Below are positions 35,684-44,015 of a stretch of DNA of 64,000 nt, one piece after another. Positions within the stretch are counted from its first letter, which is position 1. Every line of letters starts with the position of its first letter. The stretch lies in assembly GCA_902542975.1 (NCBI GenBank), contig CACBWM010000001.1:124001-188000 (forward strand). Reading direction: 5' to 3'. The notes beneath the pieces were generated by a model. It saw only the letters and a program-made list of their open reading frames with translations. It was not told the origin of the DNA and searched no databases. Origin of the DNA: an uncultured Pelagibacteraceae bacterium (GTDB lineage: Bacteria; Pseudomonadota; Alphaproteobacteria; Pelagibacterales; Pelagibacteraceae). The translations under genes were made by a program, and so were the position numbers.

Positions 35684-36573
35684 TGGATTGGGATAAATTA
35701 AAGATATTTCATGCAGTTGCTGAGGCCGGTAGTTTTACTAGTGCAACAGTAATTCTAAATCTAAGTCAATCTGCAATTAGTAGACAAATTCAATCTTTAG
35801 AAGAAGATTTAAAAGTTAAATTATTTGAACGTCATGCTAGAGGTCTAACACTAACCGAAAATGGTGAATATGTATTTAAAACAGCACATGAAGTTATCTC
35901 TAAATTGAAAGAGGTTGAGACAACTTTAGGAGATAAAAAACACAAACCTTCAGGAAAACTATCTGTAACAACAGTAGTTAGTTTTGGAACAACTTGGTTA
36001 ACACCAAGAATCCAAGAATTTATGCAACTTAATCCTGAAATTGAGGTTGAACTCATATTTGATGATAGAGAGCTAGATTTAAGCACTAGACAAGCAGATA
36101 TTGGAATATTTATGAGAAGACCAAAACAACTTAATTACATTCAAAAAAAGCTGATAGATATCAATTATCATATATATGGATCACCAAAATACTTAGAAAA
36201 ACATGGGTATCCCAAGACAGTTAATGACTTAAATAAGCACAACTTTATCTCATTTGGTAGAGGAGCTCCATCTCCAGTTTATAATCCAGATTGGGCATTA
36301 AAACTTGGAATGAAAGACAACAAAAAAAGAAAAACAGTTATGAGAGTAAATAGTGTTTATGGTTTACTTTTAGCTGTTCAAAGTGGTGTAGGCTTAGCTG
36401 CAATTCCAGATTACTTAACTGTGAAACAACCAAATATAGTAAAAGTTTTACCAAGCGTTCAAGGTCCAACTACAGAGGCACACTTTGTATACCCTCAATC
36501 ACTTAAAAATGTTGCTAGAGTTCAAGCTTTTAGAAACTTCCTTTACAGTAAAATTTCTGAGTGGGAATTTTAA
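35683..36573 (+). CDS. LysR-type transcriptional regulator
   Basis: DNA-binding regulator of 296 residues. The winged helix-turn-helix covers about residues 1-60 (FHAVAEAGSFTSATVILNLS, QSAISRQIQSLEEDLKVKLF), followed by a periplasmic-binding-protein-like effector domain from about 90 (LSVTTVVSFGTTWLTPRIQE). It is translationally coupled to acuI (TAATG), unlike the usual divergent LysR arrangement, and probably senses an acrylate/DMSP-related signal or controls its own operon (inference). Confidence 0.93.
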   Translation: MDWDKLKIFHAVAEAGSFTSATVILNLSQSAISRQIQSLEEDLKVKLFERHARGLTLTENGEYVFKTAHEVISKLKEVETTLGDKKHKPSGKLSVTTVVSFGTTWLTPRIQEFMQLNPEIEVELIFDDRELDLSTRQADIGIFMRRPKQLNYIQKKLIDINYHIYGSPKYLEKHGYPKTVNDLNKHNFISFGRGAPSPVYNPDWALKLGMKDNKKRKTVMRVNSVYGLLLAVQSGVGLAAIPDYLTVKQPNIVKVLPSVQGPTTEAHFVYPQSLKNVARVQAFRNFLYSKISEWEF

Positions 36574-36604
36574 ATAATTTATACAAAAAACAGTAATAAT
36601 TGCG

Positions 36605-36660
36605 ATTGATTATCAATTGCGACAATATTGCAATTGATAATCATTTTCATTGAGAATAGT
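36605..36660 (+). promoter_or_regulatory. Fur/iron-box-like dyad upstream of the iron transporter
   Basis: A perfect inverted repeat, GATTATCAATTGC (36608-36620) and GCAATTGATAATC (36630-36642), is separated by 9 bases. It runs straight into GATAATCATTTTCATTGAG (36637-36655), which agrees with the 19-bp Fur consensus at 13 positions, and a further AGTTATC follows. Position 60-110 bases ahead of the iron-binding-protein gene fits an operator for iron-responsive repression. Whether Fur, Irr or RirA binds cannot be told. Confidence 0.65.
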
Positions 36661-36718
36661 TATCATCCGCATTGCAGGACAAAATACGTTTAATATAAAT
36701 ATAAATTTAAGGAGTAGA

Positions 36719-37741
36719 ATGAGAAAATTAACAATAATTTCATTGTTTTTTGCTTTAATTTCAAGTTTTACGATTGCAGCTGAGGTCAACATTTTTAGTG
36801 CAAGACACTATGATTCTGACATTCAATTATATGAAAAATTTACAGCAGCAACAGGAATTAAAGTAAACGTAGTATCAGGAAAAGATAAAGCCCTGCAGAA
36901 AAGAATTACTGAAGAGGGAGCAGACTGTGTTGGAGATTTATACATCACAGCTGATGCTGGAAGATTAGGTGCATTTGCAGCTAAAGGAATGATGCAAAAT
37001 GCAGGTTGGTCAAAAGCAATTAAGGATGCAGTGCCTTCACAATTTAGATCTGCAAAATGGACAGGTATAGCTAAGAGAGCTAGAATAATTTATTATTCAC
37101 CTGAAAGAGTAAATGCAAACGAACTTAATGGTATGACTTATGAGGGTCTAGCCGATCCAAAATGGAAAGGTAGATTAGTAATAAGAAAATCTAACAACAT
37201 TTATAACCAATCTTTAGTTGCTTCACTAGTTAAGAATAATGGTAAAGCAAAAACTGCAGAATGGTCTAAAGCTGTTGTAGCAAACATGGCTAGAACTCCA
37301 AAAGGTAATGACCGTGCGCAAATCATGGCTGTTGCGGCTGGAGAAGCTGATATTGCTGTTGCAAACACATACTATCATGCGTTGATGTTATCTGGAAAAA
37401 AAGGTGCTGAACAACAAGAAGCAGCAAAAAAAGTAATGCCTTTTTTCCCTAATCAACAAGATAGAGGAACACACATTAATATAAGTGGAGCTGGTATGCT
37501 TAAACATGCACCAAACAAAGCTAATGCTGTAAAATTAGTTGAGTTTTTATTATCAGAAGAGGCTCAAAATCATATTGTGAATAATACTTTTGAGTATCCA
37601 ATGATCGGTGGTGTAACACCTAATGATTTAGTTCCAGGCAAAGAGATGAACTTTGTAATGGATACTAAAACAAGTGTTAAGTCATATGGTGCAAAACAAG
37701 CAGATGCATTAGAAGTAATGTTGGCTGCAGGTTGGAAGTAA
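36719..37741 (+). CDS. Iron(III) ABC transporter, periplasmic binding protein
   Basis: FbpA/FutA-type ferric iron-binding protein of 340 residues. It has a signal peptide (RKLTIISLFFALISSFTIAA, cleaved near residue 20) and then EVNIFSARHYDSDIQLYEKF, the usual mature start. Tyrosines expected for iron binding are in NIYNQSLVAS and the VANTYYHALM dyad. A longer in-frame start exists, but the ATG at 36719 follows TTAAGGAGTAGA and begins the signal peptide directly, so it is preferred. A Fur-like dyad lies upstream. The base use is less extreme than its neighbours (many GCT/GCA/GGT codons), as in highly expressed SAR11 binding proteins. Confidence 0.93.
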   Translation: MRKLTIISLFFALISSFTIAAEVNIFSARHYDSDIQLYEKFTAATGIKVNVVSGKDKALQKRITEEGADCVGDLYITADAGRLGAFAAKGMMQNAGWSKAIKDAVPSQFRSAKWTGIAKRARIIYYSPERVNANELNGMTYEGLADPKWKGRLVIRKSNNIYNQSLVASLVKNNGKAKTAEWSKAVVANMARTPKGNDRAQIMAVAAGEADIAVANTYYHALMLSGKKGAEQQEAAKKVMPFFPNQQDRGTHINISGAGMLKHAPNKANAVKLVEFLLSEEAQNHIVNNTFEYPMIGGVTPNDLVPGKEMNFVMDTKTSVKSYGAKQADALEVMLAAGWK

Positions 37742-37915
37742 ATGATAGCTGTTAAAAAAAAATTTACTACGAAAGTTGATTATAATAAATCTTCCAAAGC
37801 CTGTCCTGCATGTGCTTCGGAGTGTGAAAAAATCAATAAACGTGTAAATAATAGAAAATTGTCTGAAATTAAAACTAAGGAGGTTCCGCATATCCTAAAA
37901 GTATTTAATTTTTGA
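37742..37915 (+). CDS. Putative small Cys-cluster protein, 57 residues
   Basis: An open frame starts one base after the stop of the iron-binding protein gene and reads MIAVKKKFTTKVDYNKSSKA, then CPACASECEK and a basic tail ending VFNF. The CXXCX3C cluster looks like a metal-binding motif and sits in an iron-uptake operon. A terminator-like hairpin follows it, so it would share the abundant mRNA of the binding protein. No family is recognised; coding status is plausible but not certain. Confidence 0.45.
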   Translation: MIAVKKKFTTKVDYNKSSKACPACASECEKINKRVNNRKLSEIKTKEVPHILKVFNF

Positions 37916-37928
37916 TTTTCTAAAGTTT

Positions 37929-37962
37929 GTGCCTATAGTTTGGTCTCCTAAACCATGGGCAC
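37929..37962 (+). terminator. Hairpin with T-run between iron binding protein and permease genes
   Basis: GTGCCTATAGTTTGG, a short loop, then CTAAACCATGGGCAC form a stem of about 15 positions with one G:U pair and one A:C mismatch, followed by TTTTGATTTTC. This resembles a factor-independent terminator. Placed between binding protein and permease it should allow only part of transcription to continue, giving more binding protein than membrane components. Confidence 0.7.
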
Positions 37963-37998
37963 TTTTGATTTTCATGATTATAAGGCGGATTATAATAT

Positions 37999-39609
37999 AT
38001 GAAATTTAATTCCTGGTACTTATCATCTTTTATAGTTTCATTTGTTGTTGCAATTCCAATTTTAACTGTATTTGCAAGTTTCTTCCAAGAAACAACTAAT
38101 TACTTTGATATTTTAAAAAATACATTTTTAATTGAATATATTTATAATTCCTTAATATTACTTTTAGGAGTTTTAGTTCTTACATTATTCTTAGGTGTTG
38201 GCTGTGCATATGTAGTTTCATTTTATGATTTTCCAGGCGTTAAATTTTTTAAATGGGCCTTAATACTATCTTTTGCAGTACCAGCTTACATATATGCTTA
38301 TTCATTAACTGCTTTTTTTGAAAACTTTGGAACACTTTATTCAATTTTAAAATCTTTATTTGGACCTGGTGAATATAATCAATCCATTCCAAAATTTGAT
38401 GGTATGCTTGGTGCTATTTTATCTATTTCTTTTTCACTATTTGGATATGTTTACGTTTTAACTAGAGCATCTTTTCATTATCAGTCACAAAATTTAATTG
38501 AATTAGGACAAAATCTAGGTTTTTCAAAATATAAGTCTTTCTTTAAAATCATTTTACCATCTTCTAGACCAGCGATAGTTGCTGGATTAGCCTTAGTTGC
38601 TATGGAAACATTATCAGATTTTGGAGCAGTATCATTCTTTGGAATAGCAACTCTTACTACTGGAATATATGATTCATGGATATCTTTTGATGATTTAGCT
38701 TTTGCAAACCAGCTTTCATTTTTTTTATTGTTATTTATTTTAGGACTTTTTTTTATTGAGAATATTTCAAGAAAAAAAGCTCAATATCACTCTCCAGTCA
38801 AGGGAGGCATAAAAGAAAAGAAGAAAATTAAACTAAATTTTTCTAAAGGCACTTTGGCTTTTGGGTTTTGTTTTTTAGTTTTTTTAGTAAGTTTTTTATT
38901 CCCTGTTTTACAAATGTTGTATTGGACAATAATTTTTCCAAAAAATTTATTTGATTTAAATACCTTTCAATTATTTTCAAATACTATTTATCTTGTTTTT
39001 TTATCTAGTATTGTATTAGTAGTTTTTTCATTTATCTCAAATTATGGAAATAGAGTAACTAAAAGTAAATTTTTAAACTTTCTCACAACATTTTCAATTA
39101 CAGGATATGCAATCCCAGGTGTAATTTTAGCTGTAGCATTCATCACTTTTATTGCTTGGTTTGACAACACTTTTGTTAAAGCCTTTGAATTTAATTCGAT
39201 AAAGAAAATATTTATAGGATCTATTTTTGGTTTAGTGATAGTTTATTTTATAAGATTTTATTCATTAGCTTATAACGGATTGAAAACTGGTTATGAAAGA
39301 ATAAACAGGTCAATTGACGAAAGTTCTTATCTTCTTGGCTACTCTAAAATTAAAACTTTCTTAGGAATTCACGTTCCTTATTTAAAAAATTCTGTTTTTC
39401 TAATAGGGATATTGATTACTATAGAGATAATAAAAGAATTACCTATAACTTTAATATTAAGACCATTTAACTTTGAAACTTTCGCTACAACAGCATATAT
39501 TTTTGCATCTCAAGATCTTTTAGAAGCTGCAGCTGTTCCATCATTATTCTTGATATTAATTGCAAGTACATTTATTTTGATTACATCTAGATTTATTTTA
39601 AAAGACTAA
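37999..39609 (+). CDS. Iron(III) ABC transporter, permease
   Basis: FbpB-type permease of 536 residues with about 12 membrane segments and two repeated permease halves. Each half carries an EAA-type loop: ELGQNLGFSKYKSFFKIILP in the first and ESSYLLGYSKIKTFLGIHVP in the second. This fused two-domain form is standard for ferric iron importers (FbpB/SfuB). It is coupled to the ATPase gene by a TAATG overlap. Confidence 0.93.
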   Translation: MKFNSWYLSSFIVSFVVAIPILTVFASFFQETTNYFDILKNTFLIEYIYNSLILLLGVLVLTLFLGVGCAYVVSFYDFPGVKFFKWALILSFAVPAYIYAYSLTAFFENFGTLYSILKSLFGPGEYNQSIPKFDGMLGAILSISFSLFGYVYVLTRASFHYQSQNLIELGQNLGFSKYKSFFKIILPSSRPAIVAGLALVAMETLSDFGAVSFFGIATLTTGIYDSWISFDDLAFANQLSFFLLLFILGLFFIENISRKKAQYHSPVKGGIKEKKKIKLNFSKGTLAFGFCFLVFLVSFLFPVLQMLYWTIIFPKNLFDLNTFQLFSNTIYLVFLSSIVLVVFSFISNYGNRVTKSKFLNFLTTFSITGYAIPGVILAVAFITFIAWFDNTFVKAFEFNSIKKIFIGSIFGLVIVYFIRFYSLAYNGLKTGYERINRSIDESSYLLGYSKIKTFLGIHVPYLKNSVFLIGILITIEIIKELPITLILRPFNFETFATTAYIFASQDLLEAAAVPSLFLILIASTFILITSRFILKD

Positions 39610-40664
39610 TGACTGATAATTTTTTTGAAATTGATAATGTTTCCTTTGCTGCGGGTGGGAAAAACAAGGTTAATAATGTTACCTTAAAAATTAAAAATGA
39701 AGGTGAAATTATATGTTTACTTGGACCTTCTGGCATAGGCAAAACTACAATACTAAGAACTATTGCAGGTCTAGAAAAAATTAATAAAGGTAAAATTAAT
39801 CTAAAAGGCAGAACACTTTCATCTCAAAACATTCATATTGAACCAGAAAATCGTAATATTGCTCTATCATTTCAAGAGAACAGTTTATTTCCTCATTATA
39901 ATATAGAAAAAAATATTAATCTTGGCTCTGATAGAGTAAAAAATGAAAAGAAAATAGAAACAAAAGAAATAATTAATTTTTTAAATTTAAATAAAATATT
40001 AAATAAATTTCCCCATGAGATCAGTGCGGGCGAAGCTCAAAGAGCATCTTTAGCTAGATCTTTAGTTTCTCAACCAGACTTATTAATGTTGGATGAGCCA
40101 CTATCTAATGTAGATCAAAGTTTTAAAGAGGAAATCCAAGTTGAATTAAAGCAAATTTTAACCAATTCTAAAATAACAACAATAATTGTAACTCACGACT
40201 CATATGAAGCTTTTTATTTAGGTAGTAAATGTGGAATAATTTTAGATGGAGAATTAAAGCAGTATGACGATCCATACAATGTTTATCATTTACCAAATTC
40301 ATTAGAAGTAGTTAATTTTTTAAATAGAGGTACTTTAATACCGGCAGAAGTTACCAGTCCGAAAAGTCTTGAAAATGAGGATTTAGGTACAATAACTGGA
40401 AATTTCGCTAGACCGTTCCCAATAGGATCTAAAGTGAAACTTTTAATACAGCCAGAAGACTTACAACATGATGATGCGAGCAATCTAAAACTTGAAGTGG
40501 TAGATAGAAAATTCAGAGGATCAAATTTTATTTATACATTAAAAACATTAAGTAATAAATTAATACCAGTTTTTGTGCATTCTCATCATATTCATCAACA
40601 TGAAGTCGATGAAAAATTTGGTATAAAAAGACCCATCCATATCGATCATATTGTTTGCTTTTAA
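39609..40664 (+). CDS. Iron(III) ABC transporter, ATP-binding protein
   Basis: FbpC-type ATPase of 351 residues. Walker A is GPSGIGKTT, Walker B LLMLDEPLSNVD, and the H-loop is in TTIIVTHDSYEAF. The ABC signature reads ISAGEAQRASLARSL, a departure from LSGGQ; the Gly and flanking sequence are kept. A C-terminal regulatory domain of about 120 residues follows, rich in turns and ending in VHSHHIHQHEVDEKFG, with a His cluster that might sense metal (inference). Completes the iron importer. Confidence 0.92.
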   Translation: MTDNFFEIDNVSFAAGGKNKVNNVTLKIKNEGEIICLLGPSGIGKTTILRTIAGLEKINKGKINLKGRTLSSQNIHIEPENRNIALSFQENSLFPHYNIEKNINLGSDRVKNEKKIETKEIINFLNLNKILNKFPHEISAGEAQRASLARSLVSQPDLLMLDEPLSNVDQSFKEEIQVELKQILTNSKITTIIVTHDSYEAFYLGSKCGIILDGELKQYDDPYNVYHLPNSLEVVNFLNRGTLIPAEVTSPKSLENEDLGTITGNFARPFPIGSKVKLLIQPEDLQHDDASNLKLEVVDRKFRGSNFIYTLKTLSNKLIPVFVHSHHIHQHEVDEKFGIKRPIHIDHIVCF

Positions 40665-40690
40665 ATTTAATTATATAAATCCAAATATGT

Positions 40691-43129
40691 ATGAAAGAGT
40701 TACCTAAAAGTACTAAGGTAGTTGTTATAGGCGGTGGTGTTGCTGGAACATCATGCGCTTATCATCTGGCAAAATTTGGATGGAAAGATGTTGTTTTGCT
40801 TGAAAGAGATTTACTTACTTCAGGAACTACTTGGCATGCAGCAGGTCTTCTAGGTCAATTAGGTGCATCATCAACAATTACAAAAATTAGAAAATATTCT
40901 TTAGATCTTTATAAAGATTTAGAAAAGACTACAGGTCTATCAACTGGAATGAAGCAAAATGGTGCAATCACAGTTGCATCTACCAAAGAAAGAATGCAAG
41001 AACTACTAAGACAAGCAACAACTGCTCAATTATCAGATGTTGAAGTAGAGGTTCTTAATAAAAAACGTTTAAAGGAATTGTATCCCGTATTACAAATTGA
41101 AGATATTGTAGGTGGTGTTTACATGCCGAAAGATGGTCAAGCAGATCCTGTTGGAGTAACTAATGTTCTTGCAAAAGCTGCAAGAATGGAGGGTGCAAAG
41201 ATTTTTGAAAAAACCCCCGTAAAAAAAATTTTAATCAAGAATTCAAGAATAAGAGGGGTAGAAACTGATGCAGGTATTATAGATTGTGAATACGTCGTTA
41301 TGGCAACAGGAATGTGGTCAAGACAATTAGGTGAAGAAATAAATGTAAGTGTACCTTTATATCCAAACGAACATTTTTATATCATTACAGAACCAATAAA
41401 AGACTTACCTCAAAATCTTCCAGTATTAAGAGATTATAATGCTTGTTTATATTTAAAAGAAGACGCTGGAAAGATGCTTGTAGGTATTTTTGAACCTAAG
41501 GCAAAACCGGCATTTAAAGAAACAGGAAGAGTTCCAGATAATTTTTCATTTGGTGAACTACCAGATGATTTTGATCACTTTGAACCTTACTTAGAAAAAT
41601 CATTTCATAGATTACCAATGTTAGAAAGTGCAGGAATAAGAAAATTTTTCTCAGGTCCAGAGTCTTTTACTCCAGATACTCAGTATTTATTAGGTGAAAC
41701 TCCTGAAGTTAAAAATTTATATACATGCTGTGGCTTTAATAGCATAGGAATTGCTAGCTCAGGAGGAGCGGGTAGAGTTACTGCTGAATGGATGATGAAT
41801 GGACATATTAATGAAGATTTATTTTCAGTGGATATTAAAAGGTTTCAAAAATTCCACTCATCGAAAAACTTTATTATGGAAAGGGTAACAGAAACACTTG
41901 GTGATCTGTATGGAATGCATTGGCCTTATAAACAACCAAATACGTCAAGAAATCAAAAGCTTTTACCTTATCACGAGGAATTAGAAAATGCTGGAGCTTG
42001 TTTTGGAGTCACAGGAGGATTTGAAAGACCAATGTGGTATTCGTTGAATGGTAAGGAGCCTAAATACGAATATAGTTTTAATTATCAAAATTGGTATCCA
42101 TCAGCAAAACACGAGACTTTAAATGCTAGGAAGAATGTTGGTTTATTTGATTTTTCAACATTTTCAAAATTTGATTTGAAGGGTGAAAAAACCCATCAAG
42201 AATTACAAAAGTTATGTACTGCAAATATTAAAAATGAAATTGGAAAAACAACTTACACTCATATGCTAAATGAAGATGGGGGAATAGAAACAGATTTAAC
42301 TGTTGTATGTATGGATAAAAACTTTTTTAGAGTTGTAAGCTCTGCAGCTACAAGAGAACACGATAAATACCATATCTTAAAGTATTTAGATGAAGATGTA
42401 TCTTTTAAAGATGTAACAGAGGATATTTGTTGTCTAGGACTATTTGGTCCAAAGAGTAGAGAGATGATTTCGAAAATAAGCAATGATGATTTTAGTAACG
42501 ATAAATTTAAGTTCGGAACAGGAAAGTTCATAATGATAAATGGTGTTAAAGTTTGGGCTCAACGACTTTCTTACGTTGGTGAATTAGGGTTTGAGCTTTA
42601 CATTGACTCAAGTTTAGCTAAGGACTTATATGAAATTCTGATTAATGAAGGGAAAAACTTTGAACTATCTCATTGTGGAATGCATGCAATGGATATTATG
42701 AGAATGGAAAGTGGATTTGTTCACTGGGGGCATGATATTTCACCAGAAGAAAATCAGTATCAAGCAGGTTTAAATTTTGCAATTAGTTATAAGAAAAATG
42801 TAAACTTTATTGGAAAAGATGCTCTATTAAAAATTAAAGACCAAAAATTAGATAAGAGAATGATGATGTTTACTCTTAAAGACAGCAAACCTGGTGAGCC
42901 ACTTTTACTACACGAAGAACCTATTTATATGGATGATAAAATTATTGGTAGAACAACTTCAGGAAATTATTCTTTTTGTTATGATAAAAACCTTTCATTT
43001 GGATATGTCAATTCTGGAAATACAGTTGAAACATTAAAAGACAAAAATATATATATCGAAATTGAAAAACAAAAATATCCAGTTGAAGTGTTGGAAAAAC
43101 CTTTAAACAATAAAGATTTTAAGAACTAA
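40691..43129 (+). CDS. Second dimethylglycine/sarcosine dehydrogenase-like FAD-GcvT fusion
   Basis: Paralogue of the protein at 26721, 812 residues with the same order: FAD loop [37 protein letters not shown] with the flavin-linking His position, middle domain, GcvT domain (NVGLFDFSTFSKFDLKG on) and C-terminal barrel ending GYVNSGNTVETL. The two differ widely in substrate-facing loops, so different N-methyl substrates are likely. No ETF gene adjoins this copy. It follows the iron transporter by 26 bases and its end overlaps the convergent DMT gene by 11 bases. Confidence 0.88.
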   Translation: MKELPKSTKVVVIGGGVAGTSCAYHLAKFGWKDVVLLERDLLTSGTTWHAAGLLGQLGASSTITKIRKYSLDLYKDLEKTTGLSTGMKQNGAITVASTKERMQELLRQATTAQLSDVEVEVLNKKRLKELYPVLQIEDIVGGVYMPKDGQADPVGVTNVLAKAARMEGAKIFEKTPVKKILIKNSRIRGVETDAGIIDCEYVVMATGMWSRQLGEEINVSVPLYPNEHFYIITEPIKDLPQNLPVLRDYNACLYLKEDAGKMLVGIFEPKAKPAFKETGRVPDNFSFGELPDDFDHFEPYLEKSFHRLPMLESAGIRKFFSGPESFTPDTQYLLGETPEVKNLYTCCGFNSIGIASSGGAGRVTAEWMMNGHINEDLFSVDIKRFQKFHSSKNFIMERVTETLGDLYGMHWPYKQPNTSRNQKLLPYHEELENAGACFGVTGGFERPMWYSLNGKEPKYEYSFNYQNWYPSAKHETLNARKNVGLFDFSTFSKFDLKGEKTHQELQKLCTANIKNEIGKTTYTHMLNEDGGIETDLTVVCMDKNFFRVVSSAATREHDKYHILKYLDEDVSFKDVTEDICCLGLFGPKSREMISKISNDDFSNDKFKFGTGKFIMINGVKVWAQRLSYVGELGFELYIDSSLAKDLYEILINEGKNFELSHCGMHAMDIMRMESGFVHWGHDISPEENQYQAGLNFAISYKKNVNFIGKDALLKIKDQKLDKRMMMFTLKDSKPGEPLLLHEEPIYMDDKIIGRTTSGNYSFCYDKNLSFGYVNSGNTVETLKDKNIYIEIEKQKYPVEVLEKPLNNKDFKN

Positions 43130-44000
43130 TTTTCTTTTTTCTACTTTCAGCTTGAACAAATAAAACTCCAAAAACAATTATTCCAATAACTCCAAAAGTT
43201 TTATTAAAATCAAAAGGAACTCCAAATATGTAAAAATTTATTAATGTTGACCAAATTAATTGTGAATATTGAAAATTAGTTACAAAAGATAAATTTGATA
43301 GTTGAATTGCAAATATAATTAAAAGGTGACTAGTAAAACCTAATACACCTAAAAATATCAACCAAACCCACAACCTTTTATGTTCAATAGGAGTCCAGTC
43401 TAACATTACATAAATAGAGAAAACAATAGCCCCCACAACAGCAGCATAAAATAACGCCACTAAAGGATCATTATTACCAGAAATAAATTTTGTAAAAAAT
43501 TGATATAGAGCCCAACATACTGGTGGTACCAAAGGAAAAATTAAGTCTAAACTTAAAACTTTCATACTTGGACTCATTGAATAAATTATACACCCGAAGC
43601 TTAACAACATTAAAATTATACCTTTAGGAGAAAGAATATCTTTTAAAAACAATGCTGTTAAAATTGATACAATTAAAGGAGCTGAGAAGAAAACCACATA
43701 AATATCCACAAGGTCAAATTTTTGTAAAGAATGAATGAAAAAAAAAGTAGCAAAAACCATTAATATAGATCTAATAATATTAATTTTAAAATTTCTTTTT
43801 AAATTTAATTTGGGTTTAAGTAATGCAAATAAAATTAAAATAATAATAAAGTGAAAAAAAAATCTGCCCCAAATTACTTGATTTAATGGCATTAATGTTC
43901 CCAGATATTTTGCAGTAGAGTCTTGGCAAACTAAAATAAAAAATCCTGATATAGATAAAATTATAACTTTGGTAATAGATTTGTTTTTTATTAAATTCAT
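43119..44000 (-). CDS. DMT/EamA-family membrane transporter
   Basis: Ten-span drug/metabolite transporter of 293 residues with two EamA repeats: LGTLMPLNQVIWGRFFFHFI and FVVFFSAPLIVSILTALFLK in the first, WALYQFFTKFISGNNDPLVA and TNFQYSQLIWSTLINFYIFG in the second. Members export amino acids or other small metabolites; the substrate is unknown. It follows the TtuC-type dehydrogenase by 15 bases on the same strand. Confidence 0.85.
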   Translation of the reverse strand: MNLIKNKSITKVIILSISGFFILVCQDSTAKYLGTLMPLNQVIWGRFFFHFIIILILFALLKPKLNLKRNFKINIIRSILMVFATFFFIHSLQKFDLVDIYVVFFSAPLIVSILTALFLKDILSPKGIILMLLSFGCIIYSMSPSMKVLSLDLIFPLVPPVCWALYQFFTKFISGNNDPLVALFYAAVVGAIVFSIYVMLDWTPIEHKRLWVWLIFLGVLGFTSHLLIIFAIQLSNLSFVTNFQYSQLIWSTLINFYIFGVPFDFNKTFGVIGIIVFGVLFVQAESRKKKISS

Positions 44001-44015
44001 AATTTTGATTAAATT

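Noticed and set aside
35832..36086. Minus-strand frame of 84 codons
   Set aside because: Antisense to the LysR regulator's DNA-binding and linker region.
36650..36718. Longer start for the iron-binding protein
   Set aside because: Would put 23 non-signal residues ahead of a perfect signal peptide and bury the Shine-Dalgarno and operator region in coding sequence.
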